A stretch of 8,551 nt of DNA from an uncultured Verrucomicrobiota bacterium (GTDB lineage Bacteria > Verrucomicrobiota > Verrucomicrobiia > Methylacidiphilales > Verrucolacustridaceae): assembly GCA_903905395.1 (NCBI GenBank), contig CAIVGD010000157.1:1-8551 (forward strand). Reading direction: 5' to 3'. Position numbers and translations under genes: made by a program. Below, one piece after another: positions 6,424 to 8,551 of the stretch (the stretch's first letter is position 1; every line of letters begins with the position of its first letter). Under the pieces are notes generated by a model that saw nothing but the letters and a program-made list of their open reading frames with translations, had not been told where the DNA came from and did no database searches.

Positions 6424-7107
6424 TCAGGATTCCCGGCGGGCGCGCCAACGACGCACACCCAGCAACGCGACTCCAGCAACCCCCACTAGCACCCATGTGT
6501 TGGGCTCGGGAATGGTGGCTTGCAGGTTAGTAAACTGCAGCCCTAATGGCGAAGTATTGGCATAGTTGCCCTGAATCTCATAGTGCGTGATGTTTGCCCA
6601 ATCGACCAAGGACGTGGAACCGTAGGCCATTGTGCCAGCAGATATGTCCACCGAGAGTGTTGTTGCCACAGGGACAGACGCACTCGCAAGGTTGTAGGCC
6701 AATGAGGTTCCATGGGTTGTGTCGGTACCGGAGAAGAAGTTCACATTAAAACCAGTTGCCGTATTAGCTACCTCCGGAGCACCCCACACAAGCGTTTTCA
6801 CATCAATCGTAATGGCGGTGCTGCTCGATAGATTCAGATTGAGCAGTCCTCCGGTCCCATCCTTAAGAAATGTGAGGCCGCCCTCTGGCGTGGCCTCATT
6901 AACGCCGAGTCCCCATGAGTTCCATGTGTGCGCCTGCCAACTTCCGTAGGCGTACTCGGGGTTAGGCGCGTTGGTTGCGCTTGCGGAAGCCTGGTCAGTG
7001 AGCTGATTGATCATCACCCCCGCCGCCTGCGCAGGAGCGATCGAGAATGTCAGAACCGCAACCAATCCCAGCGTGACTTTGATGAAATTGAAGAAGGAGT
7101 TTTTCAT
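6424..7107 (-). CDS. PEP-CTERM sorting domain-containing surface protein
   Basis: The product has 227 residues. An N-terminal signal peptide (about 1-28, ending APAQA) is followed by a mature domain rich in Thr, Ser, Asn and Ala, with beta-strand-like segments and no recognisable catalytic motif. The C-terminus is a textbook PEP-CTERM signal: IPEP (199-202), a hydrophobic helix WVLVGVAGVALLGV (205-218), then the basic tail RRWRARRES. Such proteins are exported by Sec, then cut and sorted by an exosortase, and are often linked to exopolysaccharide or cell-surface matrix. No exosortase lies in the window. The ATG at 7107 has AGAGGA 11 bases upstream. It is a single-gene unit with its own operator-like site (7200-7212), possible promoter (7184-7211) and terminator (6363-6394). 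The passenger domain belongs to no family I can name. Confidence 0.94.
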   Translation of the reverse strand: MKNSFFNFIKVTLGLVAVLTFSIAPAQAAGVMINQLTDQASASATNAPNPEYAYGSWQAHTWNSWGLGVNEATPEGGLTFLKDGTGGLLNLNLSSSTAITIDVKTLVWGAPEVANTATGFNVNFFSGTDTTHGTSLAYNLASASVPVATTLSVDISAGTMAYGSTSLVDWANITHYEIQGNYANTSPLGLQFTNLQATIPEPNTWVLVGVAGVALLGVRRWRARRES

Positions 7108-7183
7108 GTTGTTTGGTATCCTCTGTTTTTTTGGTTTCTTTCTGTAAGTAACTGATCACGTTTGCAGGAAAATTCAAGGAGGA

Positions 7184-7211
7184 ATATTAGGTTTTTTTGT
7201 TTAATCGTTAA
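7184..7211 (-). promoter_or_regulatory. Possible sigma70-type promoter of the PEP-CTERM gene
   Basis: On the minus strand, TTAACG (7211-7206) and TAATAT (7189-7184) are separated by 16 bases; each matches the sigma70 consensus at 4 of 6 positions. Transcription would begin near 7177, giving a leader of about 70 bases. The -35 element lies inside the operator-like palindrome, which would allow a bound repressor to block polymerase. The same hexamer pairing does not recur at the other operator copies, so this remains tentative. Confidence 0.35.
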
Positions 7212-7212
7212 G
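7200..7212. promoter_or_regulatory. Palindromic operator-like site upstream of the PEP-CTERM gene
   Basis: TTTAATCGTTAAG shares the perfect core TTAATCGTTAA (7201-7211) with the sites before the lipoprotein hydrolase and on the regulator start. It lies 93-105 bases before the PEP-CTERM ATG. The run of T just before it (7192-7198) makes the area AT-rich, but the full 11-base match including the central CG is unlikely to be compositional. Confidence 0.65.
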
Positions 7213-7251
7213 TTGAGGGGGTGTTCGCGTTTTCTTAGTAGTTCACGATTA

Positions 7252-7325
7252 GGCTTTTGCGCCTATAAAAGCCCCGCGTGCTTGTTGAGAACCAATGCAG
7301 GGCCTCATGGCGCGATGTGAGGCCC
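7252..7325. repeat. Two inverted repeats upstream of the permease remnant
   Basis: GGCTTTT (7252-7258) pairs with AAAAGCC (7267-7273) across 8 bases, and GGGCCTCA (7300-7307) pairs with TGAGGCCC (7318-7325) across 10 bases. Neither is followed by a T tract on either strand, so I do not call them terminators. They lie between the PEP-CTERM control region and the permease fragment, and may belong to the same foreign or duplicated segment as that fragment. The rest of 7213-7360 shows nothing else I can support. Confidence 0.5.
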
Positions 7326-7360
7326 GGTCTTCGGCGCCATGACGCCATGGAAGTCACGGA

Positions 7361-7612
7361 ATGAATCTTGCAGACAAAGACATCTGCCACAATTTTGGGC
7401 GCTTCGCGCTGACGACTGTCGGGATCGGCATTCTGCTCATGATTGTCATGGGCATGATGGGGGGCATTTATCGCGGGCTGATTTGCGAAGCAACGCTGCT
7501 TGTTGGAACGATCGGAGCCGATCTCTGGGTTGTGCAGGGAGGCACGCGCGGACCATTTATGGAAATCGTCTTCACGACTTTTTCCGTGTCGGCTCCCGGT
7601 TGGAGCGTATGA
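7361..7612 (+). pseudogene. Truncated N-terminus of an FtsX/DevC-like ABC transporter permease
   Basis: An 83-codon frame whose first 69 or so residues read like the start of an ABC-exporter permease: MNLADKDICHN, then GRFALTTVGIGILLMIVMGM (one membrane segment, about 14-35), GGIYRGLI, ATLLVGTIGADLWVVQGG and TRGPFMEI. Intact relatives, which I recall as DevC/MacB/FtsX-type permeases of several hundred residues, continue with a periplasmic domain and further membrane helices. Here the resemblance stops at about 7567 and the frame ends in 14 unrelated residues (VFTTFSVSAPGWSV) that are antisense to the end of the second GH1 gene. The ATG has GGAAG 7 bases upstream and overlaps, as ATGA, the stop of a short upstream frame (7269-7364), which may be the tail of a former operon neighbour. 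A residual short membrane peptide could still be made, but this is most likely a rearrangement remnant. Confidence 0.7.
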
Positions 7613-8551
7613 GGTCGCGGAAAAATGCGGCGGAGGCTTTCGGGGTGCGTTTCCCGGTGGCGAAGTCCACATAGACCAGCCCGAAGCGCTCCTTGTAACC
7701 CTGTGCCCACTCGAAGTTGTCGAGGAGCGACCAGTGAAAATACCCCTGCACATCGGCCCCCTCGGACATGCCGCGTGCGAGCTCGCGGATATATTGGCGC
7801 AGAAACTCCACGCGCATCGGATCCGGGACAGAGCCGTCGGCTTGCGGCCAATCCGCGCCGGACACGCCATTCTCGGTGATCACGATCGGCAGTTTGTATC
7901 GCTCGTGGAGGAACCGCGGCCCCCACCGCAAACAGCTTGGGGAGATCACCCATTTGAATGCGGTGAGCGGAGAACCGCTGTGATACTCCATAATCTCCGG
8001 ACGGCCGTTTTTTCCGGCCCGGATCTTCTCGGAGTTGTAGATGTTTGCCCCGTAGAAATCGAGAGGCTCGCAAATCGACTTCACGTCCTTCTCCCAGCCC
8101 TTCGGCAACAGGGCCTCGTGATGCTTCAGCCCATCTTCGGGGTAGCGTCCCAAAACCACGGGGTCGCCATACCATGCGTTCGTCCAATTGAAATGCTCAC
8201 CGACCGCGAACATATGTTTCCTCGCAGCGGCGATGTCCGCAGGCGATTCGCTTAGGGGTTCCTTCACCACCCCGACCGGCGCATAGCCGATCTGCGCCTT
8301 CCGTCCCAGTCGGCTTCGTAGTGCCCGCACGGCTGCGCCGTGGGCCATCATCGCATGGTGGGCCACGCGCAACACATCCTCCCGGGGCAGCACCAACCCG
8401 GGCGCGAGGCATCCTTCTCCGTGCCCGAGCCCGACGAAGCACTGCGGCTCGTTTAGCGTAATCCAGTGCCGGATCTTGTCGCCGAACTCCCGCGCCATGA
8501 AATCCGCGTAATCACCGAACCAATCGGCGCTGTCGCGGTTCAGCCATCCGC
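7572..8551 (-). CDS. GH1 family beta-glycosidase, second copy, N-terminus beyond the window
   Basis: 325 C-terminal residues of a GH1 enzyme are visible; the frame is open to the right edge, starting at GWLNRDSADWFGDY, which matches GGWLNRDSASWMADY (from residue 131) of the GH1 at 96-1499. About 130 N-terminal residues are therefore missing. The acid/base Glu is in ITLNEPQ (fragment residue 34), the nucleophile in PIVITENG (residue 226), and DNFEW follows later, so the visible part of the active site is intact. The two GH1 proteins are clearly related along their length (NEPQCF, GRYPEDG, FGLV-VDF-TG-RT) but diverged, suggesting paralogues with different preferences rather than a recent duplication. 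The gene ends in RKKS within about 5 bases of the point where the permease resemblance stops. Its promoter, and whether it carries the shared operator, lie outside the window. Confidence 0.96.
   Translation of the reverse strand, partial: GWLNRDSADWFGDYADFMAREFGDKIRHWITLNEPQCFVGLGHGEGCLAPGLVLPREDVLRVAHHAMMAHGAAVRALRSRLGRKAQIGYAPVGVVKEPLSESPADIAAARKHMFAVGEHFNWTNAWYGDPVVLGRYPEDGLKHHEALLPKGWEKDVKSICEPLDFYGANIYNSEKIRAGKNGRPEIMEYHSGSPLTAFKWVISPSCLRWGPRFLHERYKLPIVITENGVSGADWPQADGSVPDPMRVEFLRQYIRELARGMSEGADVQGYFHWSLLDNFEWAQGYKERFGLVYVDFATGKRTPKASAAFFRDLIRSNREPTRKKS

Noticed and set aside
6170..6496. Minus-strand open frame of 108 codons
   Set aside because: It overlaps the PEP-CTERM C-terminus in another frame and otherwise consists of the inverted-repeat region; composition is Arg/Ser/Ala-rich and unlike a protein.
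7500..8255. Plus-strand open frame of 251 codons across the second GH1
   Set aside because: It is antisense to conserved GH1 sequence including the nucleophile motif; similar antisense frames appear opposite the first GH1, so it reflects codon use.
1..8551. CRISPR array, tRNA or rRNA genes, insertion sequence or integrase
   Set aside because: No regularly spaced direct repeats, no RNA gene signatures and no transposase or recombinase motifs were seen in any frame.

Overview
The window looks like a carbohydrate-utilisation locus from a GC-rich bacterium of the Verrucomicrobiota, most plausibly Opitutales/Opitutaceae-like. This is inferred from gene content: an H-X9-DG prepilin-like protein next to glycoside hydrolases, a PEP-CTERM surface protein, a LacI-type regulator and a lipoprotein glycoside hydrolase. 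No marker gene is present, so the taxonomic call is an inference.

Layout by coordinate. Positions 1-99 (minus) hold the first 33 codons of a gene running off the left edge. It overlaps by four bases (ATGA) the end of a complete GH1 beta-glycosidase (96-1499, minus), which starts one base after a prepilin-like gene (1501-2196, minus). These three form a tight operon. A divergent LacI-family regulator (2346-3395, plus) follows. It converges on a second minus-strand unit: an agarase-like clan GH-A lipoprotein (4185-6113) followed by a small secreted protein (3466-4155). Positions 6176-6423 are non-coding and packed with inverted repeats, one of which is a good terminator for the PEP-CTERM gene at 6424-7107 (minus). 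Positions 7108-7360 are non-coding and carry an operator-like site and a possible promoter. A truncated N-terminus of an FtsX/DevC-like ABC permease (7361 to about 7567, plus) abuts the stop codon of a second GH1 gene (7572-8551, minus, open at the right edge).

The main new observation is a shared palindrome, TTTAATCGTTAAA. It occurs at 2334-2346 (on the LacI start codon), 6162-6174 (before the lipoprotein hydrolase) and 7200-7212 (before the PEP-CTERM gene), with a weaker copy at 2266-2276 (before the prepilin-GH1 operon). The simplest reading is a local regulon: one LacI-type sensor controls itself, an outer-surface hydrolase with a secreted partner, a PEP-CTERM surface protein and a prepilin plus cytoplasmic GH1 operon. 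The lipoprotein hydrolase would act on a glycan outside the cytoplasm, and the signal-less GH1 enzymes would finish imported oligosaccharides. No sugar transporter, exosortase or prepilin peptidase is visible, and the substrate cannot be read from the sequence.
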